The notes under the pieces: generated by a model | What the model was told of the DNA's origin: nothing | Databases searched by the model: none | Seen by the model: only the letters and a program-made list of their open reading frames with translations | Program-made: the position numbers and the translations under genes | NCBI GenBank assembly: GCA_035532415.1 | Contig: DATKRB010000001.1 | Location: 39,303-103,302, forward strand | Source: DATKRB01 sp035532415 | GTDB lineage: Bacteria > Actinomycetota > Acidimicrobiia > Acidimicrobiales > RAAP-2 | Direction: 5' to 3' | DNA length: 64,000 bases | Shown here: positions 8,183 to 15,619 of the stretch, in pieces | Numbering within the stretch: the stretch's first letter is position 1 | Layout of the letters: every line of letters starts with the position of its first letter

Positions 8183-9454
8183 GTGGACACCGTGATCGGG
8201 CTGCGCTGTCGAGAGTGCGGTCGCCAATTTCCGGTAGAAGCCCTGCACGTGTGCGACTACTGCTTCGGGCCGCTCGAGGTCGCCTACGACTACGAGCGCA
8301 TCGCCGCGGTGGTCAGCCGCGAGCGGATCGCCGCCGGGCCGCGCAGCATCTGGCGTTATCGCGACCTGCTGCCGGTCGACGATGCCGCCCCCGTCGACCT
8401 GGGTGCCGGGTTCACGCCGCTCATCAGGGCGGACCGCCTCGCCGCGGAGCTCGGACTGGGTGAGCTCTGGATAAAGGACGACACGGCCAACCCGACCGGC
8501 TCGTTCAAGGACCGGGTGGTCTCGGTGGCGCTGACCAAGGCCCGGCAGCTCGGGTTCAAGGTGGCGGCCTGCGCCTCCACCGGCAACCTGGCCAATTCGG
8601 TGGCGGCGCACGCGGCGCGTGCAGGCATGGCTTCGGTCGTGCTCATCCCGAGCGATCTGGAGGCGGCCAAGATCACCATGACCGCGGTGTACGGGGGGAC
8701 CGTGGTCGCGGTCCGCGGCACCTATGACGAGGTGAACCGCCTGTGTGCCGAGCTCACGAGCGAGCATCCCAGCTGGGCGTTCGTGAACGTGAACGTGCGG
8801 TCCTACTACGCCGAGGGCTCCAAGACGCTGGCGTTCGAGGTGGCCGAGCAGCTGGGTTGGCAGGCGCCGGACCACGTGATCGTGCCCATCGCCTCGGGGA
8901 GCCAGCTCACCAAGGTGGCCAAGGGCTTCGCGGAGCTCGTGGAGGTGGGCCTGCTCGACGGACCGGCGCCGGTGCGGGTGTCGGGGGCTCAGGCTGCGGG
9001 GTGCTCCCCGGTGGCCACGGCCTTCGCCGAGGGCTCCGACGACATCCGCCCGGTCAAGCCGTCCACCATCGCCAAGTCGCTCTCGATCGGGAACCCGGCC
9101 GACGGGTGGTACGCCCTCCGGGCGATCCGCGAGTCCGGCGGCTCCTGCGCCGCGGTCACCGACGACGAGGTGATCGAGGGGATCGGGCTGCTGGCCCGGA
9201 CCGAGGGGATCTTCGCCGAGACCGCAGGGGGGGTGACGATCGCCACCCTGGCCAAGCTGGCAGCGTCGGGCGAGGTCCGCCCCGACGAGCGGGTGGTGGC
9301 CCTCGTCACGGGCCATGGCCTCAAGACGGTGGAGGCGCTCTCCCCGAGGTTCGGGCCCACGGTTACGATCGATCCCACCCTGACCTCCTTCGATTCGTCG
9401 CTCTCCCACGAGATCGTCGACCAACCCAGCGTCCGCCGGGAGCGTGCCTCATGA
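8183..9454 (+). CDS. thrC: threonine synthase
   Basis: A PLP enzyme that converts O-phosphohomoserine to threonine. An N-terminal zinc ribbon (CREC ... CDYC, residues 9-30) precedes the fold-type II domain. KDDTANPTGSFKDR contains the Schiff-base lysine, and ASTGNLANS is the phosphate/PLP loop. The C-terminal end retains VTGHGLK. At 423 aa it belongs to the actinobacterial/archaeal-type class. The start is GTG 8183 with GAGGAGG about 10 nt upstream. The gene is preceded by a SAM-I-type riboswitch and overlaps a CysO-like gene (ATGA), so a methionine/sulfur signal appears to control the threonine branch and a sulfur carrier together. Confidence 0.93.
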   Translation: MDTVIGLRCRECGRQFPVEALHVCDYCFGPLEVAYDYERIAAVVSRERIAAGPRSIWRYRDLLPVDDAAPVDLGAGFTPLIRADRLAAELGLGELWIKDDTANPTGSFKDRVVSVALTKARQLGFKVAACASTGNLANSVAAHAARAGMASVVLIPSDLEAAKITMTAVYGGTVVAVRGTYDEVNRLCAELTSEHPSWAFVNVNVRSYYAEGSKTLAFEVAEQLGWQAPDHVIVPIASGSQLTKVAKGFAELVEVGLLDGPAPVRVSGAQAAGCSPVATAFAEGSDDIRPVKPSTIAKSLSIGNPADGWYALRAIRESGGSCAAVTDDEVIEGIGLLARTEGIFAETAGGVTIATLAKLAASGEVRPDERVVALVTGHGLKTVEALSPRFGPTVTIDPTLTSFDSSLSHEIVDQPSVRRERAS

Positions 9455-9726
9455 GTGTGTCCGTCCGGATCCCCACCCAGTTGCGTTCGCTCACCGGCGG
9501 GTCCGGTGAGGTCGCGGTGGAGGGCTCGACCGTCGGGGAGGTCCTGAAGGCCCTCGACACCGTCCACCCCGGTTTCGCGGGGCGGCTCTTCGACGACGGC
9601 GGAGGGCTGCGCCGGTTCGTCAACGTCTTCCTGGCCGACGAGGACGTCCGCTTCCTCCAGGGCCTGTCCACACCGGTCGAAGAGGGACAGACCCTCTCGA
9701 TCGTCCCGGCTGTCGCCGGGGGCTGA
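9451..9726 (+). CDS. cysO: CysO-like ubiquitin-fold sulfur carrier protein
   Basis: This is a 91-aa MoaD/ThiS-family protein. Its C-terminal end is GQTLSIVPAVAGG; the terminal Gly-Gly is the site that is adenylated and thiocarboxylated. RRFVNVFLADEDVRFLQGL is very close to mycobacterial CysO rather than to MoaD or ThiS. In mycobacteria CysO donates sulfur to the cysteine synthase CysM and is processed by the protease Mec; neither partner is in this window. The ATG overlaps the thrC stop, so translation is probably coupled, and both genes fall under the upstream SAM riboswitch. Confidence 0.88.
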   Translation: MSVSVRIPTQLRSLTGGSGEVAVEGSTVGEVLKALDTVHPGFAGRLFDDGGGLRRFVNVFLADEDVRFLQGLSTPVEEGQTLSIVPAVAGG

Positions 9727-9814
9727 AGCCGTGCCGGGGGAGCCGGTCCTGCCCGGCCCGTGGCATCGGAGCCCGGCACGCTCTTGCGCGCACCCCCGGG
9801 GACGTGGTTTGCTA

Positions 9815-9841
9815 TTGGCACTCGACCTACGAGAGTGCTAA
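9815..9841. promoter_or_regulatory. CIRCE operator (HrcA binding site)
   Basis: The sequence is TTGGCACTC, nine bases, then GAGTGCTAA: the CIRCE inverted repeat with its invariant 9-bp spacer and one mismatch to the consensus left arm (TTAGCACTC). It lies 72 bp before the groEL start, so HrcA repression and heat induction are expected. Confidence 0.95.
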
Positions 9842-9912
9842 TCACCCTGTAGGATGCGACTGCAGGTGTGGCCGGTCCGGCCGGACCGGTTGACCAACGG
9901 AGGTTCCATCAC

Positions 9913-11532
9913 ATGCCCAAATTGATCTCCTTCGACGAAGAGGCCCGGCGGGCGCTCGAGGTCGGCATGAACAAGCTGGCAGATGCGGTCCGGGTCACCC
10001 TCGGCCCGAAGGGCCGCAACGTCGTGCTCGACAAGAAGTGGGGTGCCCCGACCATCACCAACGACGGCGTCTCGATCGCCAAGGAGATCGAGCTCGAGGA
10101 CCCGTTCGAGAGGATCGGCGCCGAGCTCGTGAAGGAGGTGGCGAAGAAGACCGACGACGTGGCCGGTGACGGGACGACCACCGCCACCGTTCTGGCCTGG
10201 GCGATGGTGCGGGAGGGGCTGCGCAACGTGGCTGCCGGCGCCAACCCGATGTCGTTGAAGAAGGGCATCGAGGCTGCCGTGGAGGAGGCGGTGCGGTCCA
10301 TCCACGCCATCGCCAGGGAGACCGAGTCCAAGAGCCAGATCGCCCAGGTCGCCTCCATCTCGGCCGCCGACCCCGAGATCGGCGAGATGATCTCCGAGGC
10401 CATCGACAAGGTCGGCAAGGACGGCGTCATCACCGTCGAGGAGTCGCAGACCTTCGGCATGGAGATGGACCTCGTGGAGGGCATGCGCTTCGACAAGGGG
10501 TACATCTCCCCGTACTTCGTGACCGACCCCGAGCGCATGGAGGCCGTGCTCGAGGACGCCTACGTGCTGCTGGTCGGCTCGAAGATCTCCGCCGTCCGGG
10601 ACCTCCTCCCGGTACTCGAGAAGGTGATGCAGAGCGCCAAGCCGCTGGTCATCGTCGCCGAGGACGTGGAGGGCGAGGCACTGGCGACCCTGGTGGTCAA
10701 CAAGATCCGCGGCACCTTCAAGAGCGTCGCGGTGAAGGCACCGGGCTTCGGCGAGCGCCGCAAGGCCATGCTGCAGGACATAGCGATCCTCACCGCCGGC
10801 CAGGTGATCACCGAGGAGGTGGGCCTCAAGCTCGAGAACATCACTCTCGACCTGCTCGGTACCGCTCGCAAGGTCGTGGTGACCAAGGACGAGACCACCA
10901 TCGTGGAGGGTGCCGGCTCGGACGACGAGATAAAGGGCCGGATCAACCAGATAAAGGCCGAGATCGAGAACACCGATTCCGACTACGACCGCGAGAAGCT
11001 CCAGGAGCGGTTGGCCAAGCTCTCCGGCGGTGTCGCCGTGATCAAGGTCGGCGCAGCCACCGAGGTCGAGCTGAAGGAGAAGAAGCACCGGATCGAGGAC
11101 GCGGTGTCCACCACCAAGGCGGCCATCGAGGAAGGCGTCGTTCCCGGCGGCGGCGTCGCCCTCCTCCGGGCCCAGAAGGACATCCTCGAGCGCTCGCAGA
11201 AGCTCGATGGTGACGAGGCGACCGGCGCTCGCATCGTCGCTCGCGCCGTCGAGGAGCCCCTGAAGCAGATCGCCGTGAACGCCGGTCTGGAGGGAGGGGT
11301 GATCGTCGAGAGGGTGCGGAACCTCAAGGGTGCCGAGGGTCTGAACGCGGCGACCGGTGAGTACGGCGACCTGTTCGAGGCCGGCGTCATCGACGCTGCC
11401 AAGGTGACCCGCTCGGCCCTGCAGAACGCGGCGTCGATCGCTGCGCTGTTCCTCACCACCGAGGCGGTCATCGTCGACAAGCCCGAGGACGGCGCACCGG
11501 CCATGGCGGGCGGAGGCATGGAGGACTACTAA
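9913..11532 (+). CDS. groEL: 60-kDa chaperonin GroEL
   Basis: A 539-aa ATP-dependent folding chaperonin. LGPKGRNVVLDKKWGAP and DGVSIAKEIELEDPFE are the apical/equatorial family signatures; VAGDGTTTATVLA is the ATP-binding segment and VPGGGVALLRA the downstream glycine motif. It ends GGGMEDY, not in the long GGM repeat of E. coli GroEL or the His-rich tail of some actinobacterial copies. ATG 9913 follows ACGGAGG at a normal distance. No groES is adjacent, so this is a monocistronic chaperonin copy, as is common in actinobacteria with more than one GroEL. CIRCE upstream indicates HrcA control. Confidence 0.97.
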   Translation: MPKLISFDEEARRALEVGMNKLADAVRVTLGPKGRNVVLDKKWGAPTITNDGVSIAKEIELEDPFERIGAELVKEVAKKTDDVAGDGTTTATVLAWAMVREGLRNVAAGANPMSLKKGIEAAVEEAVRSIHAIARETESKSQIAQVASISAADPEIGEMISEAIDKVGKDGVITVEESQTFGMEMDLVEGMRFDKGYISPYFVTDPERMEAVLEDAYVLLVGSKISAVRDLLPVLEKVMQSAKPLVIVAEDVEGEALATLVVNKIRGTFKSVAVKAPGFGERRKAMLQDIAILTAGQVITEEVGLKLENITLDLLGTARKVVVTKDETTIVEGAGSDDEIKGRINQIKAEIENTDSDYDREKLQERLAKLSGGVAVIKVGAATEVELKEKKHRIEDAVSTTKAAIEEGVVPGGGVALLRAQKDILERSQKLDGDEATGARIVARAVEEPLKQIAVNAGLEGGVIVERVRNLKGAEGLNAATGEYGDLFEAGVIDAAKVTRSALQNAASIAALFLTTEAVIVDKPEDGAPAMAGGGMEDY

Positions 11533-11609
11533 AGAGGTAACGCGACCCAGGTGGGCAACGCGACCGGCGGGCCCGTCCCGCCATCCGGGTCCGGCCTGTT
11601 CGTGAGCGC

Positions 11610-11637
11610 CGAGGGGCACCTTGACGGGTGCCCCTCG
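11610..11637 (+). terminator. GC-rich hairpin after groEL
   Basis: The stem CGAGGGGCACC (11610-11620) pairs with GGTGCCCCTCG (11627-11637) around a short loop. There is no U-run, as is usual for actinobacterial terminators. It lies 78 nt after the groEL stop. Confidence 0.65.
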
Positions 11638-11681
11638 GTCGCGTCCGGCCCGCTCGTTCCCGGGCGACCCGGCTGGTTCCC

Positions 11682-11687
11682 TACACT
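11682..11687 (+). promoter_or_regulatory. -10 box (TACACT) for a probable leaderless transcript
   Basis: TACACT ends 7 nt before the GTG of the coproheme decarboxylase gene, and no Shine-Dalgarno sequence fits between. This is the spacing expected when transcription starts at the initiation codon itself. Confidence 0.6.
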
Positions 11688-11694
11688 GAGGGGA

Positions 11695-12405
11695 GTGGAC
11701 CCGGATACTCACGAGCCCGAACCGGTTGGCCCGGCCGTGGGACTGGGGGTCCTCCACCTGTTCTGCCGGCTCGGTCCCGAGGTCGACCGAGAGGCGGTCC
11801 TGGCCGCCGAGGACGAGGCGCGCCAGCGAGGCGCCCAGGTGGTCGCGGTGGCGTTGCTCGGGCACAAGGCCGAGATCGGGCTGATGGCCCTCGGCCCGGA
11901 CCTCTGGCAGCTGCGGGACCTGCAGACCTCGGTGCGGCGGGCCGGGCTCGATCCCGTGGGCTCCTACGTGTCGCTCACGGAGGTCTCGGAGTACGCGGCC
12001 GGAGTCCCCGAGGACCTGAAGAACGCCCGGCTGTACCCGGCGCTGCCCCCGGCGGGGAAGCCCGCGTTCTGCTTCTACCCGATGTCCAAGCGGCGGGCCC
12101 CCGATCACAACTGGTACTCGTTGGACTTCGACGAGCGCAAGGCGCTCATGTTCGGGCACGGCAAGGTGGGTCGGACCTTTGCGGGCCGGGTGCTCCAGCT
12201 CATCACCGGCTCCACCGGGCTCGATGACTGGGAGTGGGGGGTGACGCTGTTCGCGGCGCGGCCCGACGACCTGAAGGAGTGCGTCTACCAGATGCGCTTC
12301 GACGAGGCCTCGGCCCGTTTCGCCGAGTTCGGTCCTTTCTACACGGGCCTCGTCGGCGAGCTGGGCGAGGTCCTCGACCGGGTGCTCGGGGCAGCGGGAC
12401 GGTGA
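11695..12405 (+). CDS. chdC: coproheme decarboxylase (HemQ / chlorite-dismutase family)
   Basis: The family oxidatively decarboxylates coproheme III to haem b, the last step of the coproporphyrin-dependent haem route used by actinobacteria and firmicutes. Visible features are CFYPMSKRR, HNWYSLDFDERKALM (the Tyr of NWY is the catalytic residue in the family) and FGHGKVGRTFAG (the His is the likely axial ligand), followed by WEWGVTLFA. Length is 236 aa, normal for actinobacterial members. The start is GTG 11695, immediately after the TACACT box. A second reading as true chlorite dismutase is unlikely because the motifs follow the ChdC pattern. Confidence 0.9.
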   Translation: MDPDTHEPEPVGPAVGLGVLHLFCRLGPEVDREAVLAAEDEARQRGAQVVAVALLGHKAEIGLMALGPDLWQLRDLQTSVRRAGLDPVGSYVSLTEVSEYAAGVPEDLKNARLYPALPPAGKPAFCFYPMSKRRAPDHNWYSLDFDERKALMFGHGKVGRTFAGRVLQLITGSTGLDDWEWGVTLFAARPDDLKECVYQMRFDEASARFAEFGPFYTGLVGELGEVLDRVLGAAGR

Positions 12406-12409
12406 CGGG

Positions 12410-13312
12410 TTGACTGCCGAGGCCCCCGACGCCCGCGGGGTCGCCGAGACCGCCGAGACCGCCGAGGTCGCCGAGACCGCCGGACCCGATGCGCTGGCCC
12501 GCCTCCGGGAGGAGCTGGTCCGGCTCGGCCGGGTCGTCGTCGCCTTCAGCGGCGGCGCCGATTCCGCCTTTCTGGCCAAGGTGGCCCACGACACGCTGGG
12601 CCCCGATCGCGTGCTCTGTGCCACGGCCGTCTCCCCGTCCCTCGCCCCCGAGGAAGAGGACGATTGCCGGCTGCTCGCTCGGGAGTGGGGCCTGCGCTGG
12701 GTCGGTGTGCCGACCGACGAGATGTCGGACCCCGGGTACGTCGCCAACGGGCCCGACCGCTGCGCCCGCTGCAAGTCGGCCCTGATGTCGGCGCTCCTGC
12801 CCCTCGCCGTGGACGAGGGGGCGACCGTCGTCCTCGGCGTCAACGTCGACGACCTCGGCGACCATCGGCCGGGGCAGCAGGCCGCCGCCCAGCAGGGTGC
12901 CCGGTTCCCCCTCGTCACGGCCCGGTTCACCAAGGACCAGGTACGCGAATGGTCCCGGCGGCTCGGATTGCGGACCTGGGACAAGCCGGCCGCCGCCTGC
13001 CTGGCCTCGAGGCTCCCCTACGGGACGCCGGTGGAGATCGGGACGCTCCGTTCGGTGGCCAGGGCCGAATCGGCGGTCCGGGCACTGGGGTTCGGGCAGC
13101 TCCGGGTCCGCCACCACGGGGACGTCGCGCGCTTGGAGGTGGACGCCGCCGAGCTGCCCGAGGTGCTGGGGCGACGGCACGAGGTGGTGTCGGCCGTGCG
13201 CAGTGCCGGCTACCGGTTCGTGACCCTCGACCTCGAGGGTTTCCGTTCGGGCAGCCTCAACCGGGCGCTCGCCGGAACCGGTCCGGCGGCGGAGGACGGT
13301 CGGTCGGGGTGA
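12410..13312 (+). CDS. larE: LarE-type ATP-dependent sulfur transferase (nickel-pincer cofactor synthesis)
   Basis: LarE supplies sulfur to P2CMN during synthesis of the nickel-pincer nucleotide cofactor. The PP-loop is VVAFSGGADSAFLAK near residue 45. Three cysteines are in place: RCARCK (residues 118 and 121) and ACLASRLPYG (residue 197, the position of the sacrificial Cys in Lactobacillus LarE). That three-Cys pattern resembles LarE proteins reported to bind an [4Fe-4S] cluster instead of sacrificing a cysteine. The start is TTG 12410, 2 nt after the preceding stop; the true start is uncertain because the first 25 residues are an Ala/Glu/Thr repeat. larB and larC lie 8 kb downstream on the other strand. 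Confidence 0.85.
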   Translation: MTAEAPDARGVAETAETAEVAETAGPDALARLREELVRLGRVVVAFSGGADSAFLAKVAHDTLGPDRVLCATAVSPSLAPEEEDDCRLLAREWGLRWVGVPTDEMSDPGYVANGPDRCARCKSALMSALLPLAVDEGATVVLGVNVDDLGDHRPGQQAAAQQGARFPLVTARFTKDQVREWSRRLGLRTWDKPAAACLASRLPYGTPVEIGTLRSVARAESAVRALGFGQLRVRHHGDVARLEVDAAELPEVLGRRHEVVSAVRSAGYRFVTLDLEGFRSGSLNRALAGTGPAAEDGRSG

Positions 13313-13548
13313 CCCGGGTCCGGTTGAAGCTCACCTTCCCCGAGTCGCTGGTCCGGGCCCCCGTCATCGCCAGGCTGGTGCGCGACTTTGACGTCGTGCC
13401 GAACATCCGCCGAGCCGAGGTCAGGCCGGACAGCGGGTGGATGCTCTGCGAGGTGGTGGGGGAGCCCGGCTCGATCGACGAGGCGCTTGCCTGGCTGCGC
13501 GAGGAGGGGGTCACCGTCGACCTCCTGGGAGACGTGCTCGAGGGCTGA
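13309..13548 (+). CDS. small NIL-domain protein
   Basis: The 79-aa product is RVRLKLTFPESLVRAPVIARL followed by an alpha/beta ferredoxin-like pattern ending WLREEGVTVDLLGDVLEG. This matches the NIL domain otherwise found at the C-terminal end of methionine ABC-transporter ATPases and in some ferredoxins, where it is thought to bind a small ligand. It starts at the GTG that overlaps the larE stop (GTGA) and so is translationally coupled to larE, suggesting a role linked to sulfur or nickel-pincer metabolism. That link is inference from position only. Confidence 0.75.
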   Translation: MTRVRLKLTFPESLVRAPVIARLVRDFDVVPNIRRAEVRPDSGWMLCEVVGEPGSIDEALAWLREEGVTVDLLGDVLEG

Positions 13549-13552
13549 CCGG

Positions 13553-13611
13553 GAGGTCGGTGCTCTCAGAGGTCGGTGCTCTCAGAGGTCGGTGCTTTCA
13601 GAGGTCGGTGC
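13553..13611. repeat. 16-bp tandem repeat, 3.7 copies
   Basis: GAGGTCGGTGCTCTCA is repeated at 13553, 13569 and 13585 (one mismatch), with a partial fourth copy at 13601. It fills the space between two convergent genes, and the third copy provides the stop codon of the minus-strand acetyltransferase. Confidence 0.9.
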
Positions 13612-14215
13612 GGAGCAGCGAGTAGAGGTACACGTCCCGCCGCTCGTCCCCGACCACGTGCCAGCTCCGCAGCAGGCCCTCGAGCACGAACCCCGCCCGC
13701 TCGGCGGTCCTGGTGGAGGGGGCGTTCCACGGCTCGGCGACGAGCTCGAGCCGGGGGACGCCCAGGTCGAGGAGGGCCCAGCGGCTGAGGGCCCTCAGCG
13801 CCGCCGAGGCGGCCCCCCGGCGGCGGGCGGACCCGACGACCCAGTAGCCGACGGACGCCCGGCCGAGGTCGAGGTCCCGCAGCCACAAGCCGATCGACCC
13901 GACTCCCCGGTCGTCCCGGTCCTCGGCGATCACGAACGAATACCCGAACCCGTCCCGGAGCCGGTGCTGCTGGTCCTTCACGAACTGCCGGGCCTCTCGC
14001 TCGCCGAGGGTCCCCGGCACGGTGGAGACGAGAGGAATCAGCGGGTCGGAGGACGCCTCGGCGACCATCGGGAGGTCCTGGTCCCCGAACCCCCTCAGGT
14101 GGAACGGTGGTGCGGCCAGCGCCGGGAGCCGGTCGGCGTCCCCCGAGCCCGGCGCAGCGTCACCGGCATTCAGCCCGGGTCCCCCCGACGGTCCTTGTCC
14201 GTGGGGACCTGCCAT
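13598..14215 (-). CDS. GNAT-family N-acetyltransferase (RimJ/RimL type)
   Basis: Residues 40-200 carry a RimL-like acetyltransferase domain: FHLRGFGDQDLPMVAEASSD, then SVGYWVVGSARRRGAASAAL (the acetyl-CoA loop R-x-x-G/A) and RLELVAEPWNAPSTRTAERAGF (the family's late N-x-x-S motif). The substrate is not predictable; relatives acetylate ribosomal protein N-termini or small amines. ATG 14215 is chosen, but it sits inside the preceding small gene and the true start could be downstream, near 14160. The last codons lie in the 16-bp tandem repeat. Confidence 0.75.
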   Translation of the reverse strand: MAGPHGQGPSGGPGLNAGDAAPGSGDADRLPALAAPPFHLRGFGDQDLPMVAEASSDPLIPLVSTVPGTLGEREARQFVKDQQHRLRDGFGYSFVIAEDRDDRGVGSIGLWLRDLDLGRASVGYWVVGSARRRGAASAALRALSRWALLDLGVPRLELVAEPWNAPSTRTAERAGFVLEGLLRSWHVVGDERRDVYLYSLLRTDL

Positions 14216-14370
14216 CCGGCCGAGGAGACCCGGCGGGGCTCGTAAAAGAGGCAGCCGTCGGGGCACGTGAAGGGGAGCGGGTCGTTGGCCCCGACCTTGC
14301 ACCGTTCGATCCGGTCCCCGCCCGAGGTGGTCTGCATCACGTAGTGGCGGCAGTCACTTTTGACGGACAC
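14170..14370 (-). CDS. small four-cysteine protein, unknown function
   Basis: The 66-aa product MSVKSDCRHYVMQTTSGGDR... has four cysteines (residues 7, 24, 36, 40), the last pair spaced CPDGC. This could be a metal-binding knuckle. The pattern resembles small conserved actinobacterial proteins of unknown function. It precedes and overlaps the acetyltransferase gene on the same strand by about 45 nt, if that gene starts at 14215. Base composition and third-position GC fit a real gene. No function is assigned. Confidence 0.55.
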   Translation of the reverse strand: MSVKSDCRHYVMQTTSGGDRIERCKVGANDPLPFTCPDGCLFYEPRRVSSAGWQVPTDKDRRGDPG

Positions 14371-14454
14371 GGCACATTCTGGTCCATCGCCGCCGCGAAC
14401 GGGTGGAAGCTGCCCCGGACCCGCAACCGCCCCCGTGGCGCTAGCGTCGGTCCT

Positions 14455-15156
14455 GTGGATCCTCCTGTGCCGACCCGGACGCTCCTGCGCTGGAGCGAGA
14501 GCCTGTCATCGATCGCTCGGACGGGGCTGGGCTTCACCGAGAGCCTCTACGAGCGTGAGCGCTTCGAGGAGATCCTGCGCGTCGCCGCCGACATCCGGGT
14601 CGTGGCCGACGAGGGCACCGAGGGGGTCGAGGACGCCGAGGGGCTCGTTCAGGAATGGCTGAGCAATGTCGGCAAGGGCGTCCCCGGTTACGTCACGCCC
14701 AAGGTCGCGGTCGGCGCCGCGGTCGGCAACGACAAGGGCGAGCTGCTGCTCATCCAGCGCGCCGACTCCGGTGCCTGGCTCTACCCGACGGGATGGTGCG
14801 ACGTCGGCTATTCGGCCGCCGAGGTCGTGGTGAAGGAGGTGGAGGAGGAGACGGGCATCGTGGTGGAGCCGGTCCGGCTGATCGCCGTGCTCGACGGCCT
14901 GCGCCTCGGGTTCACCCGCACCGCGCTGTTCTCCCTGGTCTTCCACTGCCGGGCGATCGGGGGCCAGCTCGAGCCGCACCCGTTGGAGACCCGCGACGTG
15001 GGCTGGTTCACTCCCGAGACGCTCCCCTCGCCGCTCATCGGCGTGGAGCGCTGGGGCGACCACGTCTTCGCCGCCCTCCGGGGTGAGCGCCGTGAGGTGC
15101 TCTACGACCGGGTCCGGCAGCCCATGTGGAGGGCCGCCGACGGCCCGGGAACCTGA
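14455..15156 (+). CDS. NUDIX hydrolase with N-terminal helical domain
   Basis: The protein is 233 aa. An N-terminal helical segment (RTLLRWSESLSSIARTGLGF) is followed by a NUDIX fold from about residue 80. The NUDIX box reads GYSAAEVVVKEVEEETGIVV, preserving the REx2EE-like metal-binding acidic residues with K in place of R. Proteins with this layout hydrolyse nucleoside diphosphate derivatives; the substrate is not evident. GTG 14455 sits 7 nt after TAGCGT, suggesting a leaderless message. The next acetyltransferase gene starts 3 nt after the stop. Confidence 0.85.
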   Translation: MDPPVPTRTLLRWSESLSSIARTGLGFTESLYERERFEEILRVAADIRVVADEGTEGVEDAEGLVQEWLSNVGKGVPGYVTPKVAVGAAVGNDKGELLLIQRADSGAWLYPTGWCDVGYSAAEVVVKEVEEETGIVVEPVRLIAVLDGLRLGFTRTALFSLVFHCRAIGGQLEPHPLETRDVGWFTPETLPSPLIGVERWGDHVFAALRGERREVLYDRVRQPMWRAADGPGT

Positions 15157-15159
15157 GCC

Positions 15160-15612
15160 GTGCCGACCCCGAGCGGCATCGCCGTGGAAGAGGTGCGGGT
15201 GGTCGACCCCGAGCTGTTGGGCGCGATGACCGACCTGCTCCCGCAGCTCTCCGCCTCTGCCCCGCCCCCCGCCGCCGCCGACCTGCAGGCCATCGTCGAC
15301 TCACCGGCCACGGTTCTCTTCGCCGCGCGAGACGAGGGCGGGAGGGTCGTCGGGTCGTTGACCCTCGCCCTCTTCCGGGTGCCCACCGGCATGCGGGCGT
15401 GGATAGAGGACGTGGTGGTCGACGGCGGCACGCGGGGCCTGGGGGTGGGCGCGGCCCTGGTGGAGGCCGCGCTCGAGCGGGCGGGGTCGAGCGGGGCCCG
15501 CACGGTGGACCTCACCTCGCGGCCCAGCCGCGAGGACGCCAACCGTCTCTACCAGCGCCTCGGGTTCGAGACACGCCAGACCAACGTCTACCGCTGGTCT
15601 GGGCCGTCCTGA
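15160..15612 (+). CDS. GNAT-family N-acetyltransferase
   Basis: The product is 150 aa with the canonical GNAT order: VVGSLTLALFRVP, then AWIEDVVVDGGTRGLGVGAALVEAAL (the acetyl-CoA pyrophosphate loop, with G-L-G-V-G replacing R/QxxGxG/A), then SSGARTVDLTSRPSREDANRLYQRLGF. Acceptor unknown. It starts at GTG 15160, 3 nt after the NUDIX stop, and ends 7 nt before the flavoprotein gene, so the three probably form one operon. Confidence 0.85.
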   Translation: MPTPSGIAVEEVRVVDPELLGAMTDLLPQLSASAPPPAAADLQAIVDSPATVLFAARDEGGRVVGSLTLALFRVPTGMRAWIEDVVVDGGTRGLGVGAALVEAALERAGSSGARTVDLTSRPSREDANRLYQRLGFETRQTNVYRWSGPS

Positions 15613-15619
15613 TGCGCCG

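Noticed and set aside
9815..9841. The inverted repeat as a transcription terminator of cysO.
   Set aside because: It matches CIRCE with the exact 9-bp spacer and lies at the groEL promoter.
9838..12984. A 1048-codon open frame on the minus strand across groEL and its neighbours.
   Set aside because: It is antisense to groEL, chdC and larE, all strongly supported. Long antisense frames arise from GC-rich third positions; the product has no recognisable domain.
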